Source: CAIWHR01 sp963786625
GTDB lineage: Bacteria; Pseudomonadota; Gammaproteobacteria; Burkholderiales; Casimicrobiaceae
Reading direction: 5' to 3'
DNA length: 64,000 nt
Assembly (NCBI GenBank): GCA_963786625.1
Contig: CAWAZS010000014.1
Span: forward strand, 62,001 to 126,000
Part shown: piece by piece, positions 54,520-62,862 of the stretch
How positions within the stretch are numbered: the stretch's first letter is position 1
How the letters are laid out: the number at the start of each line of letters is the position of its first letter
Program-made: the position numbers and the translations under genes
The notes under the pieces: generated by a model
Seen by the model: only the letters and a program-made list of their open reading frames with translations
What the model was told of the DNA's origin: nothing
Databases searched by the model: none

Positions 54520-54885
54520 CTACCCGAGCAGGCGTTTGTGCCGAACGGACTTCGGAGCGTGGGATATCAGGGACGACGAGATCAACAGGAACCAGAACAA
54601 GCCCGCCGCCTGGCTTGGCATCAGGATCATTGCAAGCACCAGCAGCAGTTTGAGCAGCACGAACGCTCCCGCCAATTCTCTCCAATGCTGGAGATCGCGC
54701 CACAGCTCGATGCCGAAGAGACCGAGACCGGTCACGAACATCGTCAGCGTCGCCACCAATTGGTGCTGTCCGCCGCCGAAGATCGCGATTGCCGTCAGGA
54801 CGACACCGACGAGATGCAATGACCTCAAGGCGATGCTCAGCCAGCGTCGTCCAACGAACCTGGATTTGCCCACCATGGCAATCAT
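54520..54885 (-). CDS. Small membrane protein with four spans
   Basis: Protein of 121 residues from the ATG at 54885 (54876 also possible). Four hydrophobic segments are visible: LHLVGVVLTAIAIFGG, LVATLTMFVTGLGLFGI, GAFVLLKLLLVLAMIL, and GLFWFLLISSSLI, with basic residues at both ends (KSRFVGRRW and RHKRLLG). No motif or family recognised; it would sit in the inner membrane. It is convergent with the DUF364 gene, eight bases from its stop. Confidence 0.65.
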   Translation of the reverse strand: MIAMVGKSRFVGRRWLSIALRSLHLVGVVLTAIAIFGGGQHQLVATLTMFVTGLGLFGIELWRDLQHWRELAGAFVLLKLLLVLAMILMPSQAAGLFWFLLISSSLISHAPKSVRHKRLLG

Positions 54886-54950
54886 TTTATTGGGCGTCCG
54901 GGATTTGACGGGCGCGCAGTTCGATTCGCGCTTCGAGCCCGTCCTCGCGG

Positions 54951-55637
54951 TCAGGAAAGAACGATGTCCGGTAACGCTGCAAGCGTCGCGATCTGCCCGT
55001 CCGGGGTGCCGGGGATGCGCTCCGGCGGCTGGTTGAATCGGTTGCACCACACGGCGTGGAATCCGAACGCCTTGGCCGCGTAGGCATCCCAGCCGTTCGA
55101 AGAGAGGAAGCAGATCCGATCCGGGGCCAGCTGCAGGCGATCGGAGGCCAGCTTGTAGACGGACGGGTGGGGCTTGAATACGCCGACCTCTTCGACGGAC
55201 AGCACGGCGTCGAGCAGATCAGCGATGCCCGAATTGGCGGCGGCCGACGCGAGCATCTGCGGTGTTCCGTTGGAAAGGATCGCCAGCCTCATGCCGCCGG
55301 CCTTGAGTTGCTTGAGCGCGTCGATCACGTCGGGATAGACGTTCAGCGAAAGATAGAGCGTCATCAGTCGATGATGCAGATTCGGGTCGTCGATCTTCAG
55401 CGTTTCGAACGCGAAGGACAGCGCGTCGGACGTCACGGTCCAGAAGTCGGCGTGATGGCCGCCCAGGCCGCGCAGCCAGGTGTATTGCAGCTGCTTGGTG
55501 CGCCACAGGTCGGCGAGCGGCTGCCAGCGCGTTCCCAGTTCGTCCTGCAGGCTGCGCGCCGCGCTGTTGACGTCGAAGAGCGTACCGTAGGCGTCGAACA
55601 CGCACGCCTTGATTCCTGGAATATGCAGTTGCGTCAT
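54951..55637 (-). CDS. (S)-2-haloacid dehalogenase, HAD superfamily
   Basis: Protein of 228 residues. HAD motif I is ACVFDAYGTLFD with nucleophile Asp15, motif II is LAILSNGTPQML, motif III Lys lies in VGVFKPHPSVYK and motif IV is CFLSSNGWDAYAAKAFGF. The SSNGWDAYAA stretch is characteristic of type II haloacid dehalogenases such as DehII. It replaces the halogen of 2-haloacids by hydroxyl with inversion. The ATG at 55637 was selected because family members start near HIPGIKACVFDAYG. Gene alone on its strand. Confidence 0.85.
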   Translation of the reverse strand: MTQLHIPGIKACVFDAYGTLFDVNSAARSLQDELGTRWQPLADLWRTKQLQYTWLRGLGGHHADFWTVTSDALSFAFETLKIDDPNLHHRLMTLYLSLNVYPDVIDALKQLKAGGMRLAILSNGTPQMLASAAANSGIADLLDAVLSVEEVGVFKPHPSVYKLASDRLQLAPDRICFLSSNGWDAYAAKAFGFHAVWCNRFNQPPERIPGTPDGQIATLAALPDIVLS

Positions 55638-56084
55638 CTCAAACCTCGTCCACGTGAAGGGCACCGTCCACGGATGCGGCGATCAGACGTTCGCGACGAC
55701 AAACCGGTTGCATCCATCCACCGAAGGGATGCAACGCCGCGCGAAGGCGAAGGCTGAACCACGTATCCGTCGGCGCAGTAGCGATCCACAGCCACGCTTC
55801 CAGTGTAAAGTAAGGCAACGGCGCATGGCTTCTGTGGATGTCGCTCGTGGCACTTACCGAGAAGTACCCTGCTGCGCAAGAGTCCGCAGGTCGTCGTCGG
55901 TGACCGGCGGATCGAACGCCTGCCCTGAAGGCTGATGCCACTCGGGACACGGCCTGCAATCACACGGGCCGCAGGAATGCGCCACCGCTGGAATCAAGGG
56001 GCGCCACCCTTTCTCGACGGGCGCGCCTACCGTCCGGTGAGTTCGGCGCGTAAGCTCCCCACTGACTCAAACCCCATTACTGCA
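55638..56084. other. Intergenic stretch before egtB
   Basis: A 450-base gap. A minus-strand frame ending at 55639, one base before the dehalogenase start, encodes LPYFTLEAWLWIATAPTDTW and RLRAALHPFGGWMQPV; it could be a small gene of 60-100 residues, but I do not recognise it and no ribosome site stands out. Part of the upstream egtB frame may also be coding if egtB starts earlier than taken here. Confidence 0.35.
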
Positions 56085-57245
56085 ATGCTCCACCGCTACT
56101 CCGACATCCGACGCCAGACGCTGGCTCTGGCGAGCGGGCTTAGCGCTGAAGATCAGTGCTTGCAGTCGATGCCGGACGCGAGCCCCACGAAATGGCACCT
56201 CGCACACACGACCTGGTTCTTCGAAACGATCGTCCTGATCCCGCACTTGCCGGGCTATCGCGTGTTCCACCCGCGCTTCGGCGAGCTCTTCAATTCGTAC
56301 TACGAAAGCCTCGGCCCCAGACATCCTCGTCCATGCCGTGGGTTGTTGTCGCGTCCGTCGCTCGTCGAGGTGCTCGACTACCGGCGCGCCGTGGACGACG
56401 CCATGAAGACGCTGGTCGAGGCTACCCGTGCCGATCCGCGGTCTTCGGTGCACGAGTTGATCGAACTCGGACTGCAGCACGAGCAGCAGCACCAGGAGCT
56501 GTTGCTCACCGACATCCTGCACGCGATGTCCGTCAACCCTCTCCGACCCGCGGTGATGGAGGGCCCGGCGCCTACGTTCGAGGTCGGCCCTGCCGGCTGG
56601 GACGAGCACGCCGGCGGCAACGTTCCGATCGGCCACGAAGGCGCCGGCTTCGCCTTCGATAACGAGGGCCCGGCGCACCGGGTGCTGCTCGAGCCCTACG
56701 CCCTCGCCAGACGGCTGGTCACCAACGCGGAATACGCGGCCTTCATCGAGGCCGGTGGCTACCGCCACGCCCAGTGGTGGCTGTCGGATGGGTGGGCGAC
56801 GGTACAGGCACAGGGCTGGAAGGCGCCGCTGTACTGGATGGACGATGGGCTCGAGTTCACCCTCCATGGCGTGCAACCTCGCCACGACGATCAGCCGGTG
56901 CGTCATGTCAGCTTCTACGAGGCGGCCGCCTTCGCGCATTGGGCCGGAGCCCGCTTGCCGACCGAGTTCGAATGGGAGGCCGCCGCGGGGGGGTCCCGAT
57001 CGTTGGCCCAGGCGTTCGGGGTCGCGTGGCAGTGGACCCGTTCGTCCTATGACCCGTACCCGCGCTATCGGCCGCCCGAAGGCCCGGTCGGCGAATACAA
57101 CGGCAAGTTCATGGTCGGCCAGCTCGTGCTGCGCGGCAGCAGTTCCGCAACGCCGCCGTCGCACGCGCGGACAACGTACCGCAACTTCTTTCCTCCGCCG
57201 GCCCGATGGCAATTCAGCGGTCTGCGGCTTGCTCGCGATCTGTGA
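56085..57245 (+). CDS. egtB: Hercynine oxygenase-type enzyme of ergothioneine synthesis
   Basis: About 386 residues from the ATG at 56085; a GTG at 56037 or ATG at 55935 would add N-terminal residues usual in the family. The DinB-like domain has KWHLAHTTWFFET and LQHEQQHQELLLTDILHA, giving the three iron-binding His. The FGE-sulfatase domain follows (FDNEGPAHRVLLEPYALARR, HWAGARLPTEFEWEAAA, FFPPPARWQFSGLRLARD). It is a non-haem iron sulfoxide synthase joining hercynine to a thiol. Next gene egtD overlaps by four bases, so both act in one pathway. Confidence 0.85.
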   Translation: MLHRYSDIRRQTLALASGLSAEDQCLQSMPDASPTKWHLAHTTWFFETIVLIPHLPGYRVFHPRFGELFNSYYESLGPRHPRPCRGLLSRPSLVEVLDYRRAVDDAMKTLVEATRADPRSSVHELIELGLQHEQQHQELLLTDILHAMSVNPLRPAVMEGPAPTFEVGPAGWDEHAGGNVPIGHEGAGFAFDNEGPAHRVLLEPYALARRLVTNAEYAAFIEAGGYRHAQWWLSDGWATVQAQGWKAPLYWMDDGLEFTLHGVQPRHDDQPVRHVSFYEAAAFAHWAGARLPTEFEWEAAAGGSRSLAQAFGVAWQWTRSSYDPYPRYRPPEGPVGEYNGKFMVGQLVLRGSSSATPPSHARTTYRNFFPPPARWQFSGLRLARDL

Positions 57246-58172
57246 AGGACTTCGTCCAGGACCTGCTGGCCGGTCTGTCGGCGCGCCCCCGACGCGTGGC
57301 TCCCAAGTGGTTCTACGATCTGCAGGGCTCCCGCCTCTTCGACCGGATCTGCGCGTTGCCGGAATACTATCTCACGCGGGTCGAGCTCGGCATTTTGGAG
57401 AGCCGCGCTGTCGACATCGCGCGCTGTCTTGGACCGGGTGTCGAGGTCGTCGAGTTTGGCGCCGGCACGTCGAGGAAGTTTCGTGCGTTCGCCCACGCGC
57501 TCGAGCGACCGATTGCGTATCGTCCGATCGACATCTCGGGCGACTACCTGCTCAACGCCATGACCGAGTTCCGCGCTGCCGTGCCGGAGTTGCCCGTCCA
57601 CCCGATCGTGGGTGACTACACGCGAAGACTCTCGCTGCCGCCGGCTCAGGGCGCGAGTCGCGCGCGTGGGGTTCTATCCGGGGAGTTCGATCGGCAACTT
57701 CGCGCCGGTCAGGGCAAGGGCGCTTCTGGATCGCATGCGCCGAGCCCTCGACGGTGGCGGTCTGCTCGTCGGGGTGGATCTGGTCAAGGACCCCGCGGTC
57801 CTGCACGCAGCCTACAACGACGTGGAAGGCGTGACCGCCGCATTCAACCTGAACCTTTGGGCAAGAGCCAATCGGGAAGCCGGGGCGGATTTCGACCTGT
57901 CTCGTTGGGCGCATTCGGCGTTCTACAATCCCCCCGCGCGCCGCATCGAGATGCATCTGGTCAGCCGTTGCCATCAAAGGGTCTCGGTCGCGGGCCGGAC
58001 GTTCGAGTTCGGCGAGGGTGACAGCGTGTGCACGGAGTTCTCGTACAAGTACACGGTCGAGGACTTCCAGGACCTGGCGAAGTCCGCCGGATGGCAGCCT
58101 GCGAATGTCTGGACCGATGCCGACCGGCAGTTCTCGCTTCACTGGCTGTGCCGGCCCGAAGGGCGGGACTGA
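57242..58172 (+). CDS. egtD: L-histidine N-alpha-methyltransferase (frame broken once)
   Basis: About 310 residues. The GTG at 57242 overlaps the egtB stop (GTGA) and gives VKDFVQDLLAGL; an ATG at 57206 is also in frame. WFYDLQGSRLFDRICALPEY and VVEFGAGTSRKF (SAM motif I), GFYPGSSIGNF and FNLNLWARANREAGADFD are EgtD hallmarks. It trimethylates histidine to hercynine, the substrate for EgtB. A one-base insertion near 57660 separates PPAQGASRA from VGFYPGSSIG. Only these two ergothioneine genes are present, as often in proteobacteria. Confidence 0.85.
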
Positions 58173-58300
58173 AGCGGTGAGCTCCGGGACGGCTCCCTGC
58201 GATGGCAGGAGCCTGCTCGCGAACGCCTATCTGCCGGCTTGGCGCCTGACCGCGGACTCGCCCTGTGCCGCAGCGACAATTGGCACACAGTCGACGGTCA

Positions 58301-58332
58301 ATAAACGAAGGGCCCTGACGGATCAAGGCCCT
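58301..58332 (-). terminator. Terminator of the tRNA-Ala transcript
   Basis: On the minus strand AGGGCC and GGCCCT form a stem around a loop of about a dozen bases, followed by TCGTTTATT. It starts 11 bases after the tRNA CCA end. The T run is short, so moderate strength. Confidence 0.55.
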
Positions 58333-58342
58333 GTTGAAGTCT

Positions 58343-58418
<76 letters not shown>

Positions 58419-58429
58419 GGCGAACGAAA

Positions 58430-58459
58430 AGTATAGCCGAATCGGACCCCCAGCGTAAA
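58430..58459 (-). promoter_or_regulatory. Promoter of the tRNA-Ala gene
   Basis: On the minus strand TTTACG (58459-58454) and TATACT (58435-58430) are separated by 18 bases and lie 12 bases before the tRNA. Both boxes are close to the sigma-70 consensus. Confidence 0.65.
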
Positions 58460-58576
58460 CTGGCGCCCTCCCGCGGTCCCGCCCCCAAGGATCGCTACGC
58501 CTCGGACGGATCGCGAGCTCGAACCTGCCCGATCGACACGACGCGATTCGCCCAAACCACGACGGAACGACAGGCC

Positions 58577-58961
58577 ATGCCCAAGCAAGCCATCCATTCC
58601 AAACACGCACCCGCCGCGCTCGGGACCGTACTCGCAGGGCGTGCGCGCCGGGAACACCGTCTACCTGTCGGGGCAGCTCGGGCTCGACCCGGCGACCGGC
58701 AATCTCGTCGACGGCATCGACGCGCAGACGCACCAGGTGTTCAAGAACCTGCGCGCCGTCGCGCAGGCCGCCGGCGGCGAGCTCGACGACATCGTCAAGC
58801 TCACGATCCTGCTCGCCGATCTCGCGGATTTCGCGAAGGTGAACGAGATCATGGCGACGTACTTCAAGCCGCCCTATCCGGCGCGCGCGACCTATCAGGT
58901 GGCGGCGATCCCGAAGGCGGCGCGGCTCGAGGTCGAGGCGATACTCGCGCTGGCGTCGTAG
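58577..58961 (+). CDS. ridA: RidA-family enamine/imine deaminase (frame broken once)
   Basis: About 128 residues. VRAGNTVYLSGQLGLDPATG and QVFKNLRAVAQAAGGELDDI are RidA core strands, Arg in PYPARATYQVAAIPKAARLE is the conserved carboxylate-binding Arg, and EVEAILALAS closes the fold. RidA hydrolyses reactive 2-aminoacrylate made by PLP enzymes. An extra base near 58632 (GGGACCGTACTCG) separates AALGT from YSQGVRAG. It forms a short single-gene unit between the tRNA and the tungstate locus. Confidence 0.85.
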
Positions 58962-59012
58962 CGCACGCGCCCGAGTGCTCCCGCGCGGGGCGACGCGCGG
59001 ACGATCCCGGCG

Positions 59013-60104
59013 TCAGGACGCGCGACGGGATCTCGCCGGAGGCGTCGCGAGCAGCGCGTCCAGTCCGCTCAGCGAGCCCGCGCCGGCCGGGTGATAGCCC
59101 GGAAGGCGGCGCACCTGCCGGACGAACGCCGGACTGCGCAGCGCATCGATCAGGCGGCTCACGGCGGGGCCGTGCGCATCCTTGGCGCGGACGGCGAGAA
59201 AGTAGCGCTCGCGCACCAGCGGGACGAAAGCGAGGCCATACTCCGCCGCCGCCGCGCGCAGGCCGAATCCCGCGTCGGCGCCGCCGGACGCGACCGTCGC
59301 CGCCACCGCCGCGTGCGTGAATTCCTCGTTGCCGTAGCCATGGATCGCTGATGCTTCCAGCTTCTCGTCGGCGAGCATCGCGTCGACGAGCAGCCGCGTT
59401 CCGGAGCCGCGCTGGCGATTGACGAAACGCAGATTCCCGCTGGCGACGTCGCGCAGATTCTTCACGTGGGCCGGGTTCCCCCGCGGCAGGATCAGCCCCT
59501 GCTCGCGATCGACGAAGTGGATGAGCTTGTCGCGGCGGGCGGAGAGCCACCGCAGGAACGGCGCGCGCTCCCGGGTCGCGCCGCGGCCGATCGGCACGTG
59601 AAAGCCGGCGAGGTCGGCGCGACCCTCCGCGAATTCCTTCAGCGCGTGCAGGCTGCCCATCACGGAGAGCTCGAGCTCGATCCCGGCGGCCGGAAGGCTG
59701 TCGGCCAACGCCAGCAGCGCGAGGTCGTGACTCGCCGCGACGCGCAACCGCAGGGCAGGGCTCGCTTCCCGACGGCGCGGCTCCGGGCCCAGCTCGATCG
59801 CAAGGGCGGGCAGGATCCGCGCGACGCGCTGCGCGGCGACGTTCTGCGCCTGCAGCAACTCCTCCCCGAGCGCCGTCAGGCTCGCACCGCGGCCGCGCTC
59901 GAGCAGCACCAGCGGTGCGCCGAGCTTGCGCTGGTAGTCGCGCAGCAATCCCCACGCCGCGCGGTACGAAATGCCGCAACCGACCACGGCCGAGGCGAGC
60001 GAAGCCGATGTCGCGATCCCTTCGAGCAACGGCAGCAGCCGCTCGTCGATCGCCTCGACGGTGTCGCCGGCCAGGGTCCAGGTCAGCACAGGGGCGACGC
60101 GCAT
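59013..60104 (-). CDS. Winged-HTH regulator with periplasmic-binding-like ligand domain
   Basis: Protein of 363 residues. Residues 1-105 are a ModE-like DNA-binding region: LASAVVGCGISYRAAWGLLR and KLGAPLVLLERGRGASLT correspond to ModE helices and wing. From about residue 120 a PBP-like domain (PF12727 type) follows: LRLRVAASHDLALLALADSL, RADLAGFHVPIGR, FVNRQRGSGTRLLVDAML. Such fusions sense molybdate, tungstate or a related anion directly. It is divergent from tupB, so it presumably regulates tungstate uptake. Start ATG at 60104. Confidence 0.8.
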   Translation of the reverse strand: MRVAPVLTWTLAGDTVEAIDERLLPLLEGIATSASLASAVVGCGISYRAAWGLLRDYQRKLGAPLVLLERGRGASLTALGEELLQAQNVAAQRVARILPALAIELGPEPRRREASPALRLRVAASHDLALLALADSLPAAGIELELSVMGSLHALKEFAEGRADLAGFHVPIGRGATRERAPFLRWLSARRDKLIHFVDREQGLILPRGNPAHVKNLRDVASGNLRFVNRQRGSGTRLLVDAMLADEKLEASAIHGYGNEEFTHAAVAATVASGGADAGFGLRAAAAEYGLAFVPLVRERYFLAVRAKDAHGPAVSRLIDALRSPAFVRQVRRLPGYHPAGAGSLSGLDALLATPPARSRRAS

Positions 60105-60233
60105 TATGCAGAGTGGAACATATTTTGATCGGCGTCCCGGTCCGCTATCATGCACGGCCCGGCCGCACACGCGCCCAATATATTGCAAGTTCGTGCATAT
60201 TTCCAGCCGACTGCGCAGACGTCTCCCCGCAAC
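60105..60233. promoter_or_regulatory. Intergenic control region of the tungstate locus
   Basis: Between the divergent regulator and tupB several AT-rich words stand out from GC-rich flanks: ACATATTTTG (60118-60127), the perfect palindrome CAATATATTG (60176-60185) and GCATATTTCC shortly after. These are candidate operators or promoter elements. Binding by the divergent regulator is inferred from position only. Confidence 0.5.
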
Positions 60234-60938
60234 GTGAACACGCTCACCGACGCCACGGTCCAGGCCCTGCGCCTGGTCGCCACTGCCGACCCGAATCTCG
60301 TGGGGATCGTGCTGCTGAGCCTGCGGATCAGCCTCGGCGCGGTCGTGCTCGGCTGCCTCATCGGACTGCCGCTGGGCGCGGCGATCGCCGTGAACGAATT
60401 CCGCGGCCGCCGCGCGCTGATCGTGATCCTGAACGGCCTGATGGGCCTGCCGTCGGTGGTCGTCGGGCTCGTCGTCTATCTGCTGCTGTCGCGCGCCGGG
60501 CCGCTGGGCGAGCTCGGCATCCTGTTCACGCCGACCGCGATGGTGATCGCACAGACGATCCTCATCACGCCGACCATCGCGGCGCTCTCCCGCCAGATCG
60601 TCGCCGACGCCTGGCAGGAATATCGCGAGCAGCTGCGCTCGCTCGGCGAGACCCGGCTCGGCGCGGCAACGACCCTGCTCTGGGACCTGCGGTTCACCCT
60701 GGTGACCATCGTTCTCGCCGGATTCGGGCGCGCGGCCTCCGAAGTGGGCGCGGTGATGATCGTCGGCGGCAACATCGACGGCGTGACCCGCGTCATGACG
60801 ACGACCATCGCCCTGGAGACGAGCAAGGGCGACCTGCCGCTCGCGCTCGGGCTCGGCATCATCCTGCTGTCGATCGTGCTCGCGCTCAATGCCGGCGCTT
60901 ACGTCGTCAAGGAGACGGCGCAGCGGCGGTACGGATGA
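60234..60938 (+). CDS. tupB: Tungstate ABC importer permease
   Basis: Protein of 234 residues with five to six hydrophobic segments. LIGLPLGAAIAVNEFRGRRA and ILNGLMGLPSVVVGLVVYLL open the permease, and GRAASEVGAVMIVGGNIDGV is the EAA-like loop that contacts the ATPase. TupB is recognised by this sequence and by its place beside tupA. The start is taken as the GTG at 60234; an in-frame ATG at 60150 would add an implausible N-terminus. Its stop overlaps tupC by ATGA. Confidence 0.85.
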   Translation: MNTLTDATVQALRLVATADPNLVGIVLLSLRISLGAVVLGCLIGLPLGAAIAVNEFRGRRALIVILNGLMGLPSVVVGLVVYLLLSRAGPLGELGILFTPTAMVIAQTILITPTIAALSRQIVADAWQEYREQLRSLGETRLGAATTLLWDLRFTLVTIVLAGFGRAASEVGAVMIVGGNIDGVTRVMTTTIALETSKGDLPLALGLGIILLSIVLALNAGAYVVKETAQRRYG

Positions 60939-61678
60939 GGGGCGACGTGGACATGCGCGCGCCACTATCGCTGCTCCCGCTGCAACTCGATCGCGTCGAA
61001 TTCGCCGCGGGCTCGCGCCGCATCATCCATGGGCTGTCTGCGCGGATCGACGCCGGGCCGCGCACGGTGATACTCGGGCCGAACGGCGCGGGCAAGAGCG
61101 TGTTGCTGCGGCTCTGCCACGGGCTGCTCGAGCCCACCGCGGGCACGATCACCTGGAGCTCGCTGGAGCTGCCGGGCGGGCCGCGGCGCCAGGCGATGGT
61201 GTTCCAGCGGCCCGTGTTGCTGCGGCGCACGGTGCTCGGCAACGTCATGTACGCGCTGAAGCTGGCGGGGGTTCCGCACTGGCAACGCGAGGAGCGCGCG
61301 CGCGAGGCTCTGCGCGGCGTCGGTCTGGACGCGCAGGCGGACAACGCCGCCCGCGTGCTGTCCGGCGGCGAGCAGCAGCGCCTGGCGCTGGCGCGGGTCT
61401 GGGCGCTGCGCCCCGAGATCCTCTTCCTCGACGAGCCCACGGCGAGCCTCGACCCCGGCGCGACCCACGAGATCGAGAACGTCATTCTCGCCTTGCACGC
61501 GGCCGGAACGAAGATCGTGCTGGTCACGCACAACCTCGGCCAGGCGCATCGGCTCGGCGACGAGATCCTGTTCCTGCATCAGGGCCGACTGGTCGAGCGC
61601 GCGCCGGCCGAGCGATTTCTCAAACATCCGGCCTCGCCCGAGGCCAGGAGCTTTCTGGAAGGAGAACTGCCATGGTGA
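60935..61678 (+). CDS. tupC: Tungstate ABC importer ATPase
   Basis: Protein of 247 residues. Walker A is GPNGAGKS near residue 50, signature LSGGEQQRLALARVWAL, Walker B ILFLDEPTASLDPG and H-loop VTHNLGQAHRLGD. The order tupB-tupC-tupA, with overlapping ends, marks a tungstate transporter, as does the TupA motif downstream. It drives import of tungstate (or molybdate) for pterin enzymes. Confidence 0.9.
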   Translation: MRGDVDMRAPLSLLPLQLDRVEFAAGSRRIIHGLSARIDAGPRTVILGPNGAGKSVLLRLCHGLLEPTAGTITWSSLELPGGPRRQAMVFQRPVLLRRTVLGNVMYALKLAGVPHWQREERAREALRGVGLDAQADNAARVLSGGEQQRLALARVWALRPEILFLDEPTASLDPGATHEIENVILALHAAGTKIVLVTHNLGQAHRLGDEILFLHQGRLVERAPAERFLKHPASPEARSFLEGELPW

Positions 61679-62499
61679 TCGCCCGTCGCATCTTTCTCGC
61701 GTTGCTGCTCGCGCTGGCCGGCGGGTTTGCGCAGGCGCAGGAGCGCTACATCGTCGTCGCCTCGACGACGTCGACCGAGCAGTCGGGGCTCTTCGGCTCG
61801 GTGCTGCCGATCTTCGAGAAGGAGACCGGGATCAAGGTGCGCGTCGTCGCGCTGGGCACCGGCCAGGCGCTCGACCTCGCGCGGCGGGGCGACGCCGACG
61901 TGGTGTTCGTCCACGCGAAGGCGGCCGAGGAGAAATTCCTGGCCGAGGGCCACGGCGTCAAGCGGTATCCGGTGATGTACAACGACTTCGTGCTGATCGG
62001 GCCGAAGGGCGATCCGGCGAAGGTCGCCGGCGGGAAGGACATCGTCGCCGCGTTGAAGAAGATCCAGGCCGCGCAGGCGCCGTTCGTCTCCCGTGGCGAC
62101 AAGAGCGGCACGCACATGGCCGAGCTCGACCTGTGGAAGGCGTCCGGCATCGAGCTCGACAAGGCGAAGGGCCCCTGGTACCGCGACACGGGGCAGGGCA
62201 TGGGACCGGCGCTCAACACGGCAGCGTCGATGAACGCCTATGTGCTCGCCGATCGCGGCACCTGGCTCGCGTTCAAGAACCGGGGCGACCTCGCCGTCCT
62301 GGTCGAAGGCGACAAGCGGCTCTACAACCAGTACGGCGTGATCCTGGTGAATCAGAACAGGCATCCGAGCGTGAAGAAGGATCTCGGACAGGCTTTCGTC
62401 GATTGGCTGGTCTCGCCGGCGGGGCAGAAGGCGATTGCCGACTACAAGATCAACGGCGAGCAGCTCTTCTTCCCGAACGCCGGGCAGGAGGATGCGTGA
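61672..62499 (+). CDS. tupA: Tungstate-binding periplasmic protein
   Basis: Protein of 275 residues. The signal peptide ends near FAQAQ at residue 23. STTSTEQSGLFGSVLPIFEK contains the TTST-x-x-SG motif that distinguishes TupA from ModA and WtpA. GTGQALDLARRGDADVVFVH and RGDKSGTHMAELDLWK contribute further oxyanion contacts. TupA binds tungstate with high selectivity. It overlaps tupC by seven bases. Intact. Confidence 0.9.
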   Translation: MVIARRIFLALLLALAGGFAQAQERYIVVASTTSTEQSGLFGSVLPIFEKETGIKVRVVALGTGQALDLARRGDADVVFVHAKAAEEKFLAEGHGVKRYPVMYNDFVLIGPKGDPAKVAGGKDIVAALKKIQAAQAPFVSRGDKSGTHMAELDLWKASGIELDKAKGPWYRDTGQGMGPALNTAASMNAYVLADRGTWLAFKNRGDLAVLVEGDKRLYNQYGVILVNQNRHPSVKKDLGQAFVDWLVSPAGQKAIADYKINGEQLFFPNAGQEDA

Positions 62500-62518
62500 A
62501 TTTCGGCCGCGGGCACGA

Positions 62519-62548
62519 TTGACCGGCTGTCGAATGCCGTGGGACAAT
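62519..62548 (+). promoter_or_regulatory. Candidate promoter downstream of tupA
   Basis: TTGACC (62519-62524) and GACAAT (62543-62548) are 18 bases apart. They could drive the short frame at 62609 and rsgA. The -10 box matches TATAAT at 4 of 6 positions. Confidence 0.45.
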
Positions 62549-62608
62549 CGCGCCCGCATCAACGCTCGTTTCCCAACGACCCTTCGGGGCCCACGACAGG
62601 AGGATGCC

Positions 62609-62680
62609 ATGACGAACATTGTCCAAGTCCCCATGTCGGCGGCCGCCCTCCGCATGATTCCGGCGGGCCCACGCGCCTGA
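62609..62680 (+). CDS. Possible 23-residue peptide with strong ribosome site
   Basis: ACAGGAGG lies six bases before an ATG that opens a 23-residue frame (MTNIVQVPMSAAALRMIPAG then PRA). The ribosome site is the best in the surrounding 500 bases. The peptide could be a leader for rsgA downstream (180 bases away), a short real product, or the 5' end of a gene lost by deletion. There is no known family. The rest of 62500-62862 appears noncoding. Confidence 0.35.
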   Translation: MTNIVQVPMSAAALRMIPAGPRA

Positions 62681-62862
62681 CGGTTGTCCGCCCCTAGCGC
62701 CTTGTCCGGCGCAACGGGCCGATCCTCGTAGTCAAGGGTTCGCGCGCCGCCTACCGGCGCGCCGCCGACGTTTCCATCCCCGGTTGCTTCGCGTATCCGC
62801 GCGGAGCGCTTTGGCGCGTGCCTGTACCGGCCGGCGCCGCGAGAAACGAAGGCCTCTTACCC

